A DNA stretch of 64,000 bases, from NCBI RefSeq assembly GCF_002847345.1, contig NZ_LXFV01000010.1, positions 62,001-126,000 of the forward strand, given 5' to 3'. Numbering within the stretch: position 1 is the stretch's first letter; each line of letters begins with the position of its first letter. A model generated the notes under the pieces. The model ran no database searches and was not told the origin of the DNA. It worked only from the letters and a program-made list of their open reading frames with translations. Below are positions 47,872-59,362 of this stretch, in pieces. The stretch comes from Pectobacterium peruviense (GTDB lineage Bacteria; Pseudomonadota; Gammaproteobacteria; Enterobacterales; Enterobacteriaceae). The translations under genes and the position numbers were made by a program.

Positions 47872-48194
47872 TTACTACTCCTATTCATTCCCTTGAAAGT
47901 TAATACATCCTAACTAAACTTTTATCATAAATTATTTTAGAGATCAAAGATAATATCATTACTGCTTTTACTTAGCAGCCGTATATCTAATACGCATGAT
48001 TATGAAATACGGAATAAATAATTTCACACATATTTATTTGGTAGCACGCTGTAATGAATGTACTCACCAGTTTCAGGTTAATTGCATCACACACAGACGA
48101 TGAAATTGTTGTCTGACCACGCACCGTTAAGAGAGTAGTCAGATAAGTGCATTACTCGTCTTTATTAATGACGAAGGCAACTACTGTAGCTCCA
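47872..48194. other. 323-bp AT-rich region upstream of hcp
   Basis: Holds the likely hcp promoter and the 3' flank of acrD. AT-rich, with no hairpin terminator close to the acrD stop codon and no supported small gene. I see nothing further in it. Confidence 0.5.
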
Positions 48195-51100
48195 TCATAC
48201 TTTCTCCTTCAACGGAAAGCGGCGGCGCACGACGACAAAGAACAGCGGCACGAAGAAGATGGCGAGGAAGGTGGCGGCGAGCATGCCGCCGATCACGCCC
48301 GTTCCTACCGCATGCTGGCTGGCTGAGCCTGCACCGCTGCTGGTCGCCATCGGTAATACGCCGAAGATAAACGCCAGCGATGTCATCAATATTGGTCGCA
48401 GCCGCTGGCGGGAAGCCTCCAGCGTGGCCTCAACCAGATCCTTCCCTTTCTGATTCATCTCGTTGGCGAATTCTACAATCAGGATGGCGTTCTTCGCCGA
48501 TAACCCGACCACCGTCAGTAGCCCAACCTGAAAATAGACGTCATTTTCCAGACCGCGTGCCCAGGTCGCCACCAGCGCGCCAAGTACGCCCATCGGCACT
48601 ACCAGCATGACGGAGAACGGCACCGTCCAACTTTCATACAGTGCAGCCAGACACAAGAACACCACCAGCAGTGAAATCGCATACAGCGCCGGAGCCTGCG
48701 CCCCGCTCAGGCGCTCCTGCAAGGACATCCCCGTCCATTCCAACCCAAAGCCTTCCGGCAGCTTCTCCACCAGCGATTCCATAATATTCATCGCCGTACC
48801 GGTACTGACGCCCGGCGTCGCCTCGCCGACAATCTCCAGCGACGAATAGCCGTTGTAGCGCTCAAGGCGCGGCGATCCGGTTTCCCAGACGGTTTGTGCA
48901 AACGCGCTGAACGGCACCATACCGCCGCTGTTGTTACGCACATACCATTTACTGATGTCGTCCGGCAGCATGCGGAACTTCGCTGCCGCCTGCACGTAGA
49001 CTTTCTTCACTCGGCCACGGTCAAGGAAGTCATTCACATAGGTCGACCCCCAGCCCGTTTTCAGCGTGCTGTTAATGTCGTCTATCGACACACCCAGCGC
49101 CTGTGCTTTGCGCTGATCGATATGAATCCGCAGTTGCGAACTGTCATCCAGACCGTTATGGCGCACACGCGTCAGTTCGCGGTTACTGTCAGCCATATTC
49201 AGCAGTTGATCCCGCGCGGCCATCAGCGCATCGTGCCCCAGCCCACCGAGATCCTGCAACCGCATAGCGAAACCCGCAGCGCTGCCTAAACCATTAATAG
49301 ACGGTGGGCTGCTGGCGAACACGCGTGCTTCCTTGATCTTGCGAAATTCTTTGGTGGCGCGTTCGATGACGGCAAACGAACTGCTCTCCGGCGTGGTGCG
49401 TTCGTTCCAGTCTTTAAGACTCACAAACAGCCGCGCCACGTTCTGCCCATTTCCGCCCGGCCCTGAGCCGATGGTGGAAAACACGGACGTCACGGTGTTC
49501 TTTTCCTGCGTAAGGTAATACTGCTCAATCTTGTTGACCACCTGTAAGGTCTGCTGCTGCGTCGCCCCAGGTGGAAGCTGTACCTGAGTCGTGAACACGC
49601 CCCGATCTTCCTGTGGCAAAAACGAGGTTGGCAGTCGGAAAAACAGGAAAGCCATAATCCCGATGATGCCCATATAAAGCAGCAGCCAGCGTCCGCTGTT
49701 TACCAATATCTTGCCGACGCCACGCTCATAGCCCAGCGACGTACGGGTAAAGCTCCGGTTAAACCAGCCGAAAAATCCTTTACGACCGTGGTGCTGGCCT
49801 TTGGCGAGCGGCTTGAGCAGCGTCGCACACAGTGCGGGCGTCAGAATCATCGCCACCAGCACCGACAGAATCATTGATGTGACAATCGTGATGGAGAACT
49901 GACGGTAAATCGCCCCCGTGGTACCACCAAAAAAGGCCATCGGCACAAACACGGCGGACAGCACCAGCGCAATCCCGACTAACGCCCCCTGCACCTGCCC
50001 CATCGATTTTCGCGTCGCTTCCCGCGGTGAGAGTCCCTCTTCGCTCATCACCCGCTCTACGTTCTCCACCACCACGATGGCGTCGTCCACCAGCAGGCCA
50101 ATCGCCAGCACCATCGCGAACATCGTCAGCGTGTTCAGGCTAAAGCCGAAGGCATACAGCACGGCAAACGTACCGAGCAACACCACCGGTACTGCAATCG
50201 TGGGAATCAGCGTGGCGCGGAAATTCTGCAAGAACAGGTACATCACCAAAAAGACCAGCAGCACCGCTTCAAATAGCGTTTTCACCACATCAGTAATGGA
50301 GGCTTTAACAAAAGGGGACGTTTCGAAGGCAATTTTGGCTTCCAGCCCGTGGGGAAAGTAATGCGACAACTCTTCGATACGTTCTCTGACGCGCTTGTCA
50401 GTTTCCAGTTCGTTAGCGCCAGACGCTAACTTAACGCCCAGCCCAGATGCAGCCTGACCGTTAAAGCGGCTGAGAAAATCATAACGTTCGGCACCGAGTT
50501 CCACTTCCGCAACATTGGCCAGCGTGACGGCAGAGCCATCTTGATTGACGCGCAGCGTGATATCACGGAACTGTTGCGGCGTCTGTAGCAGAGATTGTGC
50601 GTTGATCGTGGCGTTGAGCGCCTGATTATCCACCGACGGTACGCCGCCGACTTGCCCTACCGAGACCTGACTATTTTGCGATTCGATAGCCCGTACGACG
50701 TCGCTGGTCGTCAGCGAGTAATCCATCAATTTGGCCGGATCCAACCAGATGCGCATCGCATACTGCGATCCGTAGGAATCGACCTCGCCCACGCCACTGA
50801 TGCGGCTGATCGGCTCCTGAATATTCGTCGCGACATAATCGGAGATATCCTGCTTGTCCATGCTGCCATCAGTAGAGACAAACGCGACCATCAGGATATT
50901 GGTGTCGCCAGTTTTACTTACGGTGACGCCCTGCTGCTGCACTTCCTGCGGCAGCTTACGGGTAGCGGATTGAAGTTGATTTTGCACCTGCTGACGGGCT
51001 TCATCGGGATCGGTGCCCGCTTCGAAGGTCAGCATGATTCGGGCTTGCCCGGTATTACTGCTGTCCGAGGACATGTACATCAGGTTATCCAGCCCGGTCA

Positions 51101-51305
51101 TACTCTGCTCGATAACCTGCGTCACGGTATTTTCCAGCGTCTGCGCCGACGCGCCGGGGTAGCTAGCCGTGATCCTTACGCTGGGCGGAGCCAGGTCAGG
51201 GTACTGTTCTAGCGGTAATGACTTGATCGCCAACATACCGCACAGGCTGAGAAGGATAGCCAGCACCCACGCAAAAATAGGACGGTCGACAAAAAAGTTC
51301 GCCAT
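48195..51305 (-). CDS. acrD: AcrD, RND multidrug efflux pump inner membrane protein
   Basis: The 1036-residue RND transporter is very close to E. coli Acr[18 protein letters not shown], proton-relay aspartates in [33 protein letters not shown], and the C-terminal [14 protein letters not shown] and [11 protein letters not shown]. It should export aminoglycosides and other amphiphilic compounds using AcrA and TolC encoded elsewhere; as in E. coli no membrane-fusion partner gene is adjacent. The next gene, bioH, is not part of the same unit; a hairpin element lies between. Confidence 0.95.
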   Translation of the reverse strand: MANFFVDRPIFAWVLAILLSLCGMLAIKSLPLEQYPDLAPPSVRITASYPGASAQTLENTVTQVIEQSMTGLDNLMYMSSDSSNTGQARIMLTFEAGTDPDEARQQVQNQLQSATRKLPQEVQQQGVTVSKTGDTNILMVAFVSTDGSMDKQDISDYVATNIQEPISRISGVGEVDSYGSQYAMRIWLDPAKLMDYSLTTSDVVRAIESQNSQVSVGQVGGVPSVDNQALNATINAQSLLQTPQQFRDITLRVNQDGSAVTLANVAEVELGAERYDFLSRFNGQAASGLGVKLASGANELETDKRVRERIEELSHYFPHGLEAKIAFETSPFVKASITDVVKTLFEAVLLVFLVMYLFLQNFRATLIPTIAVPVVLLGTFAVLYAFGFSLNTLTMFAMVLAIGLLVDDAIVVVENVERVMSEEGLSPREATRKSMGQVQGALVGIALVLSAVFVPMAFFGGTTGAIYRQFSITIVTSMILSVLVAMILTPALCATLLKPLAKGQHHGRKGFFGWFNRSFTRTSLGYERGVGKILVNSGRWLLLYMGIIGIMAFLFFRLPTSFLPQEDRGVFTTQVQLPPGATQQQTLQVVNKIEQYYLTQEKNTVTSVFSTIGSGPGGNGQNVARLFVSLKDWNERTTPESSSFAVIERATKEFRKIKEARVFASSPPSINGLGSAAGFAMRLQDLGGLGHDALMAARDQLLNMADSNRELTRVRHNGLDDSSQLRIHIDQRKAQALGVSIDDINSTLKTGWGSTYVNDFLDRGRVKKVYVQAAAKFRMLPDDISKWYVRNNSGGMVPFSAFAQTVWETGSPRLERYNGYSSLEIVGEATPGVSTGTAMNIMESLVEKLPEGFGLEWTGMSLQERLSGAQAPALYAISLLVVFLCLAALYESWTVPFSVMLVVPMGVLGALVATWARGLENDVYFQVGLLTVVGLSAKNAILIVEFANEMNQKGKDLVEATLEASRQRLRPILMTSLAFIFGVLPMATSSGAGSASQHAVGTGVIGGMLAATFLAIFFVPLFFVVVRRRFPLKEKV

Positions 51306-51415
51306 CGCTTCTACACTCCTCAGCCATATTTTAATGTGGCTGCTTCATGAGCAGCCTACTTATAATCGAACAGAATCGGGTTCATTCAACCCAGAGAAAA
51401 CCCTGCATACAAGGT

Positions 51416-51526
51416 AATGCTGCTCACTTCAGCATGGATTTAGGGGGAAACACGGTGTGAGGTTCCCGTAGGGATGCCTCACACCGTGGTCGCCCCGGTA
51501 TCTCGATCTTGAAACGACCGACATTA
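51416..51526 (+). repeat. Dispersed hairpin element, copy 4
   Basis: The core TTTAGGGGGAAACACGG is followed by a perfect 12-bp main stem CACGGTGTGAGG (51451-51462) / CCTCACACCGTG (51477-51488), with TCCC-GTA-GGGA inside and tail TGAAACGACCGACATTA. A 5' hairpin ATGCTG-7 nt-CAGCAT lies at 51417-51435. Flanks: TGCATACAAGGT (51404-51415) and TGCATACAGGGT (51527-51538). It fills most of the 305-bp acrD-bioH gap, which otherwise shows nothing recognisable. Confidence 0.82.
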
Positions 51527-51610
51527 TGCATACAGGGTGCTGAATTACCTTAACTGCCAGCGTCGGCTAAATCGTGGAGAAATTGAGGAGAAAATGTAAA
51601 TTATCGTCGG

Positions 51611-52378
51611 CTACGCCTGAGCGAACGCGATCACCTGCTCGGTAAAGGCATCAGGATGCGAGATAAACGGCGCATGCGCGGCCTTTGGCACCACCACCGA
51701 CGTCGAATTCGGCCATTGGTCATCCAGCAAGCCCGCGACCTTACGCGGCACCAGCCCGTCTAACGCACCATAGAGCCGCAGGAGCGGCACGGACAAATCG
51801 ACTAACGGCTGACGTAAATCCGCTTCACGCAAGATTTCCAGTCCGCCATTCAGCACGTCAACTGACGGCATCGGCTGTTCCAGTACCACACTTTTTAGCA
51901 GTCTTGCATCCTGCCGCGCGCTCTCCGTTCCCAGCGTTTGCAGTGCCAGAAACCGCTCGACCGTGCGCTGAAAATCTTCACTGAGCTGCTGCTGAAAGCC
52001 CTGTAATACGTCCGGCTTGATACCCGGCCAGCCTTCCTGTGCGCTGAAACAGGGCGACGAAGCCACGGTAATCAGCTTTTCCACCCGCGAAGGAGCGCTC
52101 AGCGCAATTTGACTGGCAACCAATCCACCCAGCGACCACCCCAGCCAGACGGCACGTTCCGGTGCCTGCGTCAGCACAATGTTCGCCATATCACTCAGCG
52201 ACATCGGCCCGAATTCCTGACTTCTACCATAGCCCGGCAGATCGACCAGATGCAGACGAAAATGCGGAGCGAGTCGCACAACCATGCTTTGCCATACCTG
52301 CGCATTCAATCCCCATCCGTGCAGCAACACAAGATCCGTATTTCCTGCGCCTTCGGTCTGCCAATACAACGATGCCAT
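51611..52378 (-). CDS. bioH: BioH, pimeloyl-[ACP] methyl ester esterase
   Basis: The 255-residue alpha/beta hydrolase has oxyanion block [12 protein letters not shown], nucleophile elbow GWSLGG (Ser), catalytic Asp in [10 protein letters not shown] and His in [10 protein letters not shown]. It cleaves the methyl ester of pimeloyl-ACP, closing the BioC-BioH route to the biotin precursor. It is divergent from gntX as in E. coli; the roughly 100-bp gap holds a CCCCTTC / GAAGGGG hairpin at 52403-52424. Confidence 0.95.
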   Translation of the reverse strand: MASLYWQTEGAGNTDLVLLHGWGLNAQVWQSMVVRLAPHFRLHLVDLPGYGRSQEFGPMSLSDMANIVLTQAPERAVWLGWSLGGLVASQIALSAPSRVEKLITVASSPCFSAQEGWPGIKPDVLQGFQQQLSEDFQRTVERFLALQTLGTESARQDARLLKSVVLEQPMPSVDVLNGGLEILREADLRQPLVDLSVPLLRLYGALDGLVPRKVAGLLDDQWPNSTSVVVPKAAHAPFISHPDAFTEQVIAFAQA

Positions 52379-52480
52379 CAGTTATCTTCCTTCCTCAGGA
52401 AACCCCTTCACGCATACGAAGGGGTCAATATATTTCAGGGAAAAGCCCCTATTTAGGGGACACCGTATTTAGGGAAAAAT

Positions 52481-53182
52481 ATGTTAACCATCGCCGCACG
52501 TTGCTGGCTATGTTTATTGCCGCTTCATCGCAGCCAGCAGGGAATTTGCTCGTACTGTCAGCGCCATTTTCCCCGTTTGCCCACCTGCTGCCCACGTTGT
52601 GGTTTGCCCGCAAGCGACACCACGCGTCAGTGCGGACGCTGCCTGAAAAATCCGCCGTTCTGGCAATCGATGACCTTTATCAGCGACTACGCACCGCCGT
52701 TCAACACACTGCTTAAGCATTTCAAGTTTAACGGTAAAACCGAGCTGGCAGCCGTACTCGCACGACAGCTGTTATTACGCTGGCAGATGACCTATCGCGA
52801 GCGAAAGCTCATTGGGCAAGTACCCCTATTCCGCCCCGACCGCCTGTTCACCGTTCCTCTGCACCGAAATCGCCAGTGGCATCGTGGTTTCAATCAGACC
52901 GAACTGCTCGCTCGCCCTCTCGCTCACTGGCTGAACTGCGCTTACGATCCACGCGAGTTGCAGCGCACGCGACGCACACCGTTACAGCAAACGCTCAGCG
53001 CCAGCGCGCGGCGAAGAAATCTGCGAGGTGCATTTTCCTGTGACGTATCGCTGTCCGGACAGCAAGTGGTGTTACTGGATGACGTGGTCACGACGGGCAG
53101 TACCGCAGCCGAAATCAGCAGGCTATTGCTGGCTCAAGGCGCGGCGGGGGTTCAAGTCTGGTGTTTGTGCCGAACCTTGTAG
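52481..53182 (+). CDS. gntX: GntX / ComF-family phosphoribosyltransferase-like protein
   Basis: The 233-residue protein has N-terminal zinc-ribbon cysteines (CWLC, CSYCQRH, CCPRCGLP, CGRC) and a PRTase-type domain with PRPP loop VVLLDDVVTTGSTAAE. ComF homologues serve DNA uptake; the enterobacterial version has no proven role. Its start lies in the gap divergent from bioH, and nfuA follows, conserved order in enterobacteria. The combination with hofMNO elsewhere in the window is consistent with DNA-uptake functions. Confidence 0.9.
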   Translation: MLTIAARCWLCLLPLHRSQQGICSYCQRHFPRLPTCCPRCGLPASDTTRQCGRCLKNPPFWQSMTFISDYAPPFNTLLKHFKFNGKTELAAVLARQLLLRWQMTYRERKLIGQVPLFRPDRLFTVPLHRNRQWHRGFNQTELLARPLAHWLNCAYDPRELQRTRRTPLQQTLSASARRRNLRGAFSCDVSLSGQQVVLLDDVVTTGSTAAEISRLLLAQGAAGVQVWCLCRTL

Positions 53183-53242
53183 TCGGGGGGAGGATGGGCG
53201 TATTATAACCGATAAGTGCAGTCAACTATCGAGCTTACTATT

Positions 53243-53818
53243 ATGATCCGTATTACCGATGCTGCTCAGGAGCATTTCCTGAAACTGTTGGCAAAACAGG
53301 AAGAAGGCACACAGATTCGCGTATTTGTCATCAATCCAGGTACGCCAAACGCCGAGTGTGGTGTCTCTTACTGCCCGCCGGATGCCGTAGAAGCCAGCGA
53401 TACCGTACTGAAGTTTGAGAAAATTTCCGCCTACGTGGACGAACTCAGCTCACCTTATCTGGAAGACGCTGAAATCGACTTCGTGACTGACCAATTAGGC
53501 TCTCAGCTCACGCTAAAAGCGCCGAATGCCAAAATGCGTAAAGTGGACGACGGCGCCCCGTTGATGGAACGCGTTGAGTATGTTCTGCAATCGCAGATCA
53601 ACCCACAGCTGGCTGGCCACGGTGGCCGCGTGACGCTGATGGAAATTACTGATGATGGTTTGGCAATTCTGCAATTTGGCGGCGGCTGTAACGGCTGTTC
53701 TATGGTCGACGTGACGCTGAAAGAAGGAATCGAGAAAGAGTTGCTGGAAAAATTCCCTGAGCTGAAAGGCGTGAGAGACCTCACCGAACACCAGCGCGGC
53801 GAGCACTCTTACTATTAA
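53243..53818 (+). CDS. nfuA: NfuA, Fe-S cluster carrier
   Basis: 191 residues: an N-terminal degenerate A-type (IscA-like) domain ([16 protein letters not shown]) and a C-terminal Nfu domain with the cluster-binding CxxC in [15 protein letters not shown]. NfuA delivers 4Fe-4S clusters to targets such as lipoyl synthase, especially under oxidative stress or iron starvation. Start at 53243 (MIRITDA); the frame opens 27 bp upstream. In E. coli gntT follows; here it is absent and a terminator is followed by malQ. Confidence 0.96.
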   Translation: MIRITDAAQEHFLKLLAKQEEGTQIRVFVINPGTPNAECGVSYCPPDAVEASDTVLKFEKISAYVDELSSPYLEDAEIDFVTDQLGSQLTLKAPNAKMRKVDDGAPLMERVEYVLQSQINPQLAGHGGRVTLMEITDDGLAILQFGGGCNGCSMVDVTLKEGIEKELLEKFPELKGVRDLTEHQRGEHSYY

Positions 53819-53877
53819 TGGCTTCCGCTACTGTAATTTCTTCTGCTACTGATTTTTCCTGCTGATTTATTCGTCTT

Positions 53878-53903
53878 AATCCTCCCCGATTCAGGGGAGG
53901 ATT
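53878..53903. terminator. Bidirectional hairpin between nfuA and malQ
   Basis: A perfect 10-bp stem AATCCTCCCC (53878-53887) / GGGGAGGATT (53894-53903) with a 6-nt loop sits between the convergent genes. T-tracts are weak on both sides. Confidence 0.75.
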
Positions 53904-53926
53904 ACTATTCTGCCGTTCCGCCGTCG

Positions 53927-56002
53927 TTAGCCTTTTAGCGGTACGCCACGACGTAAGTCCATATCCCGAACCAGTCGTTCAAGGCAGCGGTCAGCGAAGA
54001 TCGATTCCAGCGGACGTGTCAGCTTGCGTCGCCAGTTGGGGTATTCGCGATTGGTACCCGGTACATTGACCGGCGTCGCCATATCCAGCCAGTCTTCCAG
54101 TTGAAACCCAACGAGTGCACACGCACTGTCCGCAACATAGCGGTGAACGCCACGGCTCAGCGGTGCACCCATCGTCGTCAGCGCCGAATTGCGGCCAACA
54201 CGCTGCGGTAATAGTCCAAATTCGTGCAGCGCATTAAGTAGCCCCTGTTTCGCTTTCTCACGTTGCTGCATCTGCTCCTGCAACAATGTCTCCGTAGGAT
54301 ACAACCCTAACTCGCGCCCAAGCGATAAATCCACCGTTTGCCAGTAGCCGCGTAGCGTCGGAAGGTCGTGAGTGGTGATGGTTGCCATCGCCTGACGTGG
54401 ATAGTCTTCAGGTGCGCGGAAGTGATTCTCTTCGTCCTTTTCAAAGAACAGCACCTTGTAGGAATAGATGCCGTAGTCATTCAGTTTGCTGACAATTTCC
54501 GGCGGCACCGTGCCTAAATCCTCACCGATAATCAGGCAACGATGACGCTGGCTTTCCAGCGCCAGCACCGCCAGCAGATCGTCAACCGGATAGTGCACAT
54601 AAGCTCCGCTGCTCGCCGATTCCGCTTTGGGGATCCACCATAGGCGCAAGAGCGCCATCACATGATCGATGCGCAATGCACCGCAGTGCGCCATGTTGCT
54701 GCGCAGTACGTCGATAAAAGGTTGATAGCCGCGAAGCTGCATCATCGTGGGGTTCATCGGCGCAAGCTGCCAATTTTGTCCCTGCGGCCCCAGCGGATCC
54801 GGCGGTGCACCGATAGAAGCATCGAGACAGTATAGCTGTCGTTCGTCCCAGGTTTCCGCGCCGCCCTGTGCGACGCCAACGGCCAAATCGCGATACAGAC
54901 CTAACGGCAGGCCAAGCTGCTTACTGTGCGCATAGCAGTCTGCTAATTGCTCATGCGCCACCCATTGCAGCCAGCTGTAGAACGTAATCTCATCGCTGTT
55001 ATCACGGCGGAATGATTTCACGGTTTCACTATGTACATCATGATAGCTGGCGGGCCACTGGTGCCAGTCCGCGTAGTTCTCGCCCTGTTTTTTCAGGTAG
55101 GCCTGCAATGCATCAAACGTCGCCTGAAGTTGCAGGCTTTGCCCGCCGCTGACGACAAACTGACGAAAGGCGCTAATGCGAGGATCCAGCAGACTACGGG
55201 TAGTAAAGTAGCGGAACGCCAGCCGCAAGGCCGTCAGCTTAAGTTGTGTAACCGGTTCATAATCAACCCAGCGACCCGCCCGCAGCGACGTAACCGCGCT
55301 TTGCGTATCCTCACGACGCCACCATTCCTGCGCTTCTCCGCTTTGCTGAAAATCATCGATCCGATTCACATCGATATAAATAATATTCAGCCAGTGTCGG
55401 GATGAAGGACTGTAAGGGCTCGCCGCTTCTGGCAGCGCGGGATACAGCGAGTGCAGTGGGTTCAGCCCCACAAAGGCACCGCCACGCCGGGCAATCTGTT
55501 CCACCAGTTGGCGCAGATCGCCAAAATCCCCCACGCCCCAGTTGTTCTGTGAACGCAAGGTGTAAAGTTGGACAGTAACGCCCCACCAGCGTTTTCCCTG
55601 CAGTAAGGCTTCGGGTTCATAGCAACGATGCGGCGCGACAATAATCCGGCAACTCCAACGTTGGTCAGCCTGCGTCAGCGTTAGGTAGTGGTAACCCAGC
55701 GGCAGCACACCCGGCAGAGCTAGCGTTGAGCCACCCGTTATCTGTCCTTGGATTTGACCGCCGTTCTCATACATCAGCGTCCAGAGGTATTCACCGTGAC
55801 CAGCAAGCTCGATGACCGCATCCCGGCCTTGCAAAAAGACACGAACAGGCGGCAAGGGCGCATTGCCGCTATCAGAAACGTCCATCATTGCCTGAATCTG
55901 ATTTCTGATTGCGGCCGCAACAATGTGCTCTTTGCCATAGGCATCGGTATAGCTTTCCGCGATGCCTGTCTGTTGGCTTGCCAGTTTATCCACCTTGAAC
56001 AC
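53927..56002 (-). CDS. malQ: 4-alpha-glucanotransferase (amylomaltase)
   Basis: The 691-residue GH77 enzyme transfers maltosyl and longer dextrinyl units between maltodextrins. Conserved blocks: WWGVTVQLYTLRSQNNWGVGDFGDL, GLNPLHSLYPALPEAASPYSPSSR (seen in parts), nucleophile region LRIDHVMALLRLWWIP, and acid/base region IIGEDLGTVPPEI. It starts 12 bp after the malP stop codon and forms a malPQ operon. A proximal downstream T-rich hairpin is shared with nfuA. Confidence 0.96.
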   Translation of the reverse strand: MFKVDKLASQQTGIAESYTDAYGKEHIVAAAIRNQIQAMMDVSDSGNAPLPPVRVFLQGRDAVIELAGHGEYLWTLMYENGGQIQGQITGGSTLALPGVLPLGYHYLTLTQADQRWSCRIIVAPHRCYEPEALLQGKRWWGVTVQLYTLRSQNNWGVGDFGDLRQLVEQIARRGGAFVGLNPLHSLYPALPEAASPYSPSSRHWLNIIYIDVNRIDDFQQSGEAQEWWRREDTQSAVTSLRAGRWVDYEPVTQLKLTALRLAFRYFTTRSLLDPRISAFRQFVVSGGQSLQLQATFDALQAYLKKQGENYADWHQWPASYHDVHSETVKSFRRDNSDEITFYSWLQWVAHEQLADCYAHSKQLGLPLGLYRDLAVGVAQGGAETWDERQLYCLDASIGAPPDPLGPQGQNWQLAPMNPTMMQLRGYQPFIDVLRSNMAHCGALRIDHVMALLRLWWIPKAESASSGAYVHYPVDDLLAVLALESQRHRCLIIGEDLGTVPPEIVSKLNDYGIYSYKVLFFEKDEENHFRAPEDYPRQAMATITTHDLPTLRGYWQTVDLSLGRELGLYPTETLLQEQMQQREKAKQGLLNALHEFGLLPQRVGRNSALTTMGAPLSRGVHRYVADSACALVGFQLEDWLDMATPVNVPGTNREYPNWRRKLTRPLESIFADRCLERLVRDMDLRRGVPLKG

Positions 56003-56014
56003 CCTCTCCTTTTC

Positions 56015-58537
56015 CTAACGATGCGCCTGCCAAATACGCGTCTGGTAATCATGAATCGCCCTGTCCGAACTGAACATCCCCATTCTGGCGGTATTCAGCA
56101 CACAGCGGCGCGTCCATTCATCCGGCTCACGGTAAAGCGCATCAACACGCTGCTGCACCTCACAATACGGTGCAAAATCGGCCATTAACATATAGGGATC
56201 GCCCAGCTTCAGCAGGCTATCCAGCAGTGGGGCAAATGCCTCTTTATCCCCCTGACTAAACGCGCCGCTCGCCAGCTCGCTCAGTATTTCACGCAGCAGC
56301 GGCGTCGCAGCAAGGTAGTCAGACGGTTCGTAGCCCTGAGCCTGTAACGCTTTGACCTGTTCCACGGTGTGGCCGAAAATAAACAGGTTGTCTTCACCGA
56401 CCTGCTGCGCCATTTCTACATTCGCCCCGTCCAACGTACCGACGGTCAACGCCCCGCTCAGCGCCAGCTTCATATTGCCAGTACCGGACGCTTCTTTACC
56501 TGCCGTCGAAATCTGCTCAGACACATCGGCAGCAGGAATCATCCGTTCCGCCAGCGATACACGATAGTCCGCTGGGAAGATGACCTTTAGGCGATCGTTA
56601 ACCCGGCGATCCTGATTAATGACCGCAGCGACCCGATTAATGGCATAAATGATGTTTTTCGCTAATACATAGCCCGGTGCCGCTTTGGCACCGAACAAAA
56701 AGACGTGCGGCACTATATCCAGATGCGGATTGTCACGCAATTGACGATATAGCGCGAGAATATGAAGTAGATTCAAATGCTGACGCTTGTATTCATGCAA
56801 TCGCTTGATTTGCACGTCAAACAGCGCCTGTGGATCGACCACAATGTCGTACTGCTGGCGAAGGTAGGACGCCAGTTGCGTTTTATTATCGGCCTTGATT
56901 TGTCGATAACGCTCACGAAAGCCAGCATCGTCCGCGTAGGGTTCCAGCCCTTGGAGCGCAGGTAAATCATTCACCCACGGCGTATGCAGCGTGTCGTCGA
57001 TCAACGCAGACAGCGCGGGGTTACACTGCTTCAGCCAGCGGCGTGGCGTAATGCCGTTGGTCACATTGTGGAATTTGGTCGGCCACAGCTGGTGGTATTC
57101 AGGGAACAGATCTTTTACCACCAGTTCCGAGTGCAGTGCCGCTACACCGTTAACCGCAAAGCAGCTCACGACACACAAGTTCGCCATGCGAATCTGGCGC
57201 TGGTGGCGAATGGCAAGCCTCGCCCACACCAGCCGATCGCCGGGCCATTTGCGTTCAACCTGCGCCTTAAACTGCGTATCAATCTGCCGGATAATCGACA
57301 GGTGACGAGGAAGCAGGCGGCTAAACAGCCGTTCATCCCAGCGCTCAAGCGCTTCGGGCATCAGCGTATGGTTGGTATAGGCAAAAGTGCGTCCAGTTAT
57401 CGACCACGCTTCATCCCACGACATCTGGTGTTCATCCAGCAGCAGACGCATCAATTCAGGGATCGCCAGCGTCGGGTGAGTATCATTAAGCTGGATGACT
57501 TCATAGTCCGGCAACGCCGATAGCGCCCGTCCCGCGTTAAGGTGACGGCGCAGGATGTCAGCTACCGAACAGGCGCAGTGGAAATATTGCTGCATCAGGC
57601 GCAAGCGTTTGCCCGCTGCATGATTGTCATTCGGATACAACACGCTGGTCAGGCTGGCGGCGGAAATACCCGCCTGCGCCGCGCGCAGATAGTGACCTTC
57701 ATTGAATAAGGTTAAATCAAACGGGTCGCGGTGCGTCGCACGCCACAGGCGCAGCGGCTGCGCGGCACCGTTGTGATAGCCAATCACGGGTAAGTCACAG
57801 GCTTCGCCCCTGAAAACGGTATCCGGTAGCCAACGCAGGCTCCCGTCTGTTTGAGGTTGGAGACGCCCGCCAAACCCAACATCCACCGCCAGCTCTGCTC
57901 GCGGTAAAAGCCACGGATAGCTGTCACGTTGCCAGTCATCAGCCGTTTCCTGCTGCTGTTCTTGCGCAAAGTGCTGACGAAACAGGCCATATTGATAATT
58001 GAGGCCGTAACCCGTTGCTGGCTGCCCCACCGTCGCCATCGAGTCCAGAAAGCAGGATGCCAGCCGACCTAATCCACCGTTGCCTAAACCCGGATCGGTT
58101 TCCTGCTCCAGAATATCGCTCAGGTTCAGCCCTTGCTCGGCCAAGGCAGTGGTGACGGCGTCATACCATCCCAGATTCAGCAGATTGTTACCCGTCAGAC
58201 GGCCGGGCAGAAACTCCATAGACAGGTAGTTCACATGGCGCTGAGGCGTATTGGGAACAGGAGACGTTGGCGTCGGGGTGTGCGTCAGTAACTGCTCGGC
58301 CAGCGCAAGGCTAACGGCGCGCCAGCACTGCACCGGCGTCATCGCCTTTAGGGAAGTAACTCCACTGAGCCGCTGTTGACGGAGCAATGCGGCGGCAAAC
58401 TGTGGTGCATCAAAGGCGATGGCAGAATGAGTGGGGGAAGCAGGCTGCGTCAAAGCATCTGACTTTTTTGCAGCCACTGAACGTTTTGACAATCCTGACT
58501 TTTGTGAAGAACCAGACTGGTTTGAAGAATCTGACAT
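56015..58537 (-). CDS. malP: Maltodextrin phosphorylase
   Basis: The 840-residue GT35 phosphorylase releases glucose 1-phosphate from maltodextrins. The PLP-lysine motif [25 protein letters not shown] and NYQYGLFRQ are intact. I start it at 58537 (MSDSSNQ) behind AGGAGG; an ATG 8 codons upstream lacks this spacing. Compared with E. coli MalP (797) it has an extra low-complexity Ser/Lys/Ala-rich N-terminus of about 35-40 residues. It starts only 42 bp after the glpR stop codon, in the same direction; no malT gene is near. Confidence 0.95.
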   Translation of the reverse strand: MSDSSNQSGSSQKSGLSKRSVAAKKSDALTQPASPTHSAIAFDAPQFAAALLRQQRLSGVTSLKAMTPVQCWRAVSLALAEQLLTHTPTPTSPVPNTPQRHVNYLSMEFLPGRLTGNNLLNLGWYDAVTTALAEQGLNLSDILEQETDPGLGNGGLGRLASCFLDSMATVGQPATGYGLNYQYGLFRQHFAQEQQQETADDWQRDSYPWLLPRAELAVDVGFGGRLQPQTDGSLRWLPDTVFRGEACDLPVIGYHNGAAQPLRLWRATHRDPFDLTLFNEGHYLRAAQAGISAASLTSVLYPNDNHAAGKRLRLMQQYFHCACSVADILRRHLNAGRALSALPDYEVIQLNDTHPTLAIPELMRLLLDEHQMSWDEAWSITGRTFAYTNHTLMPEALERWDERLFSRLLPRHLSIIRQIDTQFKAQVERKWPGDRLVWARLAIRHQRQIRMANLCVVSCFAVNGVAALHSELVVKDLFPEYHQLWPTKFHNVTNGITPRRWLKQCNPALSALIDDTLHTPWVNDLPALQGLEPYADDAGFRERYRQIKADNKTQLASYLRQQYDIVVDPQALFDVQIKRLHEYKRQHLNLLHILALYRQLRDNPHLDIVPHVFLFGAKAAPGYVLAKNIIYAINRVAAVINQDRRVNDRLKVIFPADYRVSLAERMIPAADVSEQISTAGKEASGTGNMKLALSGALTVGTLDGANVEMAQQVGEDNLFIFGHTVEQVKALQAQGYEPSDYLAATPLLREILSELASGAFSQGDKEAFAPLLDSLLKLGDPYMLMADFAPYCEVQQRVDALYREPDEWTRRCVLNTARMGMFSSDRAIHDYQTRIWQAHR

Positions 58538-58579
58538 CGTGCCTCCTCCTTTGTCCATCATGGAAAAGGCACATCGGAC

Positions 58580-59338
58580 TCAACACAACTCCAACTGTAC
58601 CTTATGTTGTTCAATGATTTTCAGTACGCTGGGTGGTGGTGACTGATCGGTAAAAAGATAGTCGATCAAATCCATGTTGCCCAAATTCACCATCGCATTC
58701 CGGCCAAATTTGGAATGATCCGTTACCAGCATGACGCAGCGAGAATTTTCAATAATCGCCCGTTTTGTGCGCACTTCATGGTAATCAAACTCCAGTAATG
58801 ACCCATCCATGTCAATACCACTGATGCCTAAAATACCGAAATCCAGACGGAACTGAGAGATAAAATCGAGCGTCGCCTCCCCCATGATACCGCCATCACG
58901 GGTGCGCACTTCGCCACCGGCCAAAATCAGGCGAAAATCCTCTTTTGCAGTCAGCAGCGTTGCCACGTTCAGATTGTTGGTGACCACACGCAGATCCTTA
59001 TGCTGCATCAGCGCATAGGCCACCGCTTCAGGCGTGGTGCCAATATCGATAAACAAGGTAGCGCCGTCTGGAATCTGGCTCGCCACCCGACGGGCAATGC
59101 GCGCTTTTTCATCCGACCACATCATTTTACGGTCATGATAGGCCGTGTTCACTGAACTGGACGGTAAGGCCGCGCCACCGTGGTGACGATGGATTTTATT
59201 CTGTTCGGCCAGATCGTTCAGATCGCGGCGGATGGTCTGCGGGCTCACCGCAAAATGATCCACCAGCTCTTCAGTACTGACATACCCCTGCCGACGCACC
59301 AGTTCAATAATGGCGTCATGCCGTTGTGTCTGCTTCAC
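58580..59338 (-). CDS. glpR: GlpR, glycerol-3-phosphate regulon repressor
   Basis: The 252-residue DeoR-family repressor has an N-terminal HTH (residues about 5-55, RRQGYVSTEELVDHFAVSPQTIRRDLNDL) and a sugar-phosphate effector domain (LFIDIGTTPEAVAYAL, GEVRTRDGGIMGEATLDF). It represses glp genes and is induced by glycerol 3-phosphate. It lies behind glpG with a 24-bp gap and ahead of malP. Candidate GlpR operators are visible in the glpD leader. Confidence 0.95.
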   Translation of the reverse strand: MKQTQRHDAIIELVRRQGYVSTEELVDHFAVSPQTIRRDLNDLAEQNKIHRHHGGAALPSSSVNTAYHDRKMMWSDEKARIARRVASQIPDGATLFIDIGTTPEAVAYALMQHKDLRVVTNNLNVATLLTAKEDFRLILAGGEVRTRDGGIMGEATLDFISQFRLDFGILGISGIDMDGSLLEFDYHEVRTKRAIIENSRCVMLVTDHSKFGRNAMVNLGNMDLIDYLFTDQSPPPSVLKIIEQHKVQLELC

Positions 59339-59362
59339 ATTTATCCCCTAAGACGCCCCGAT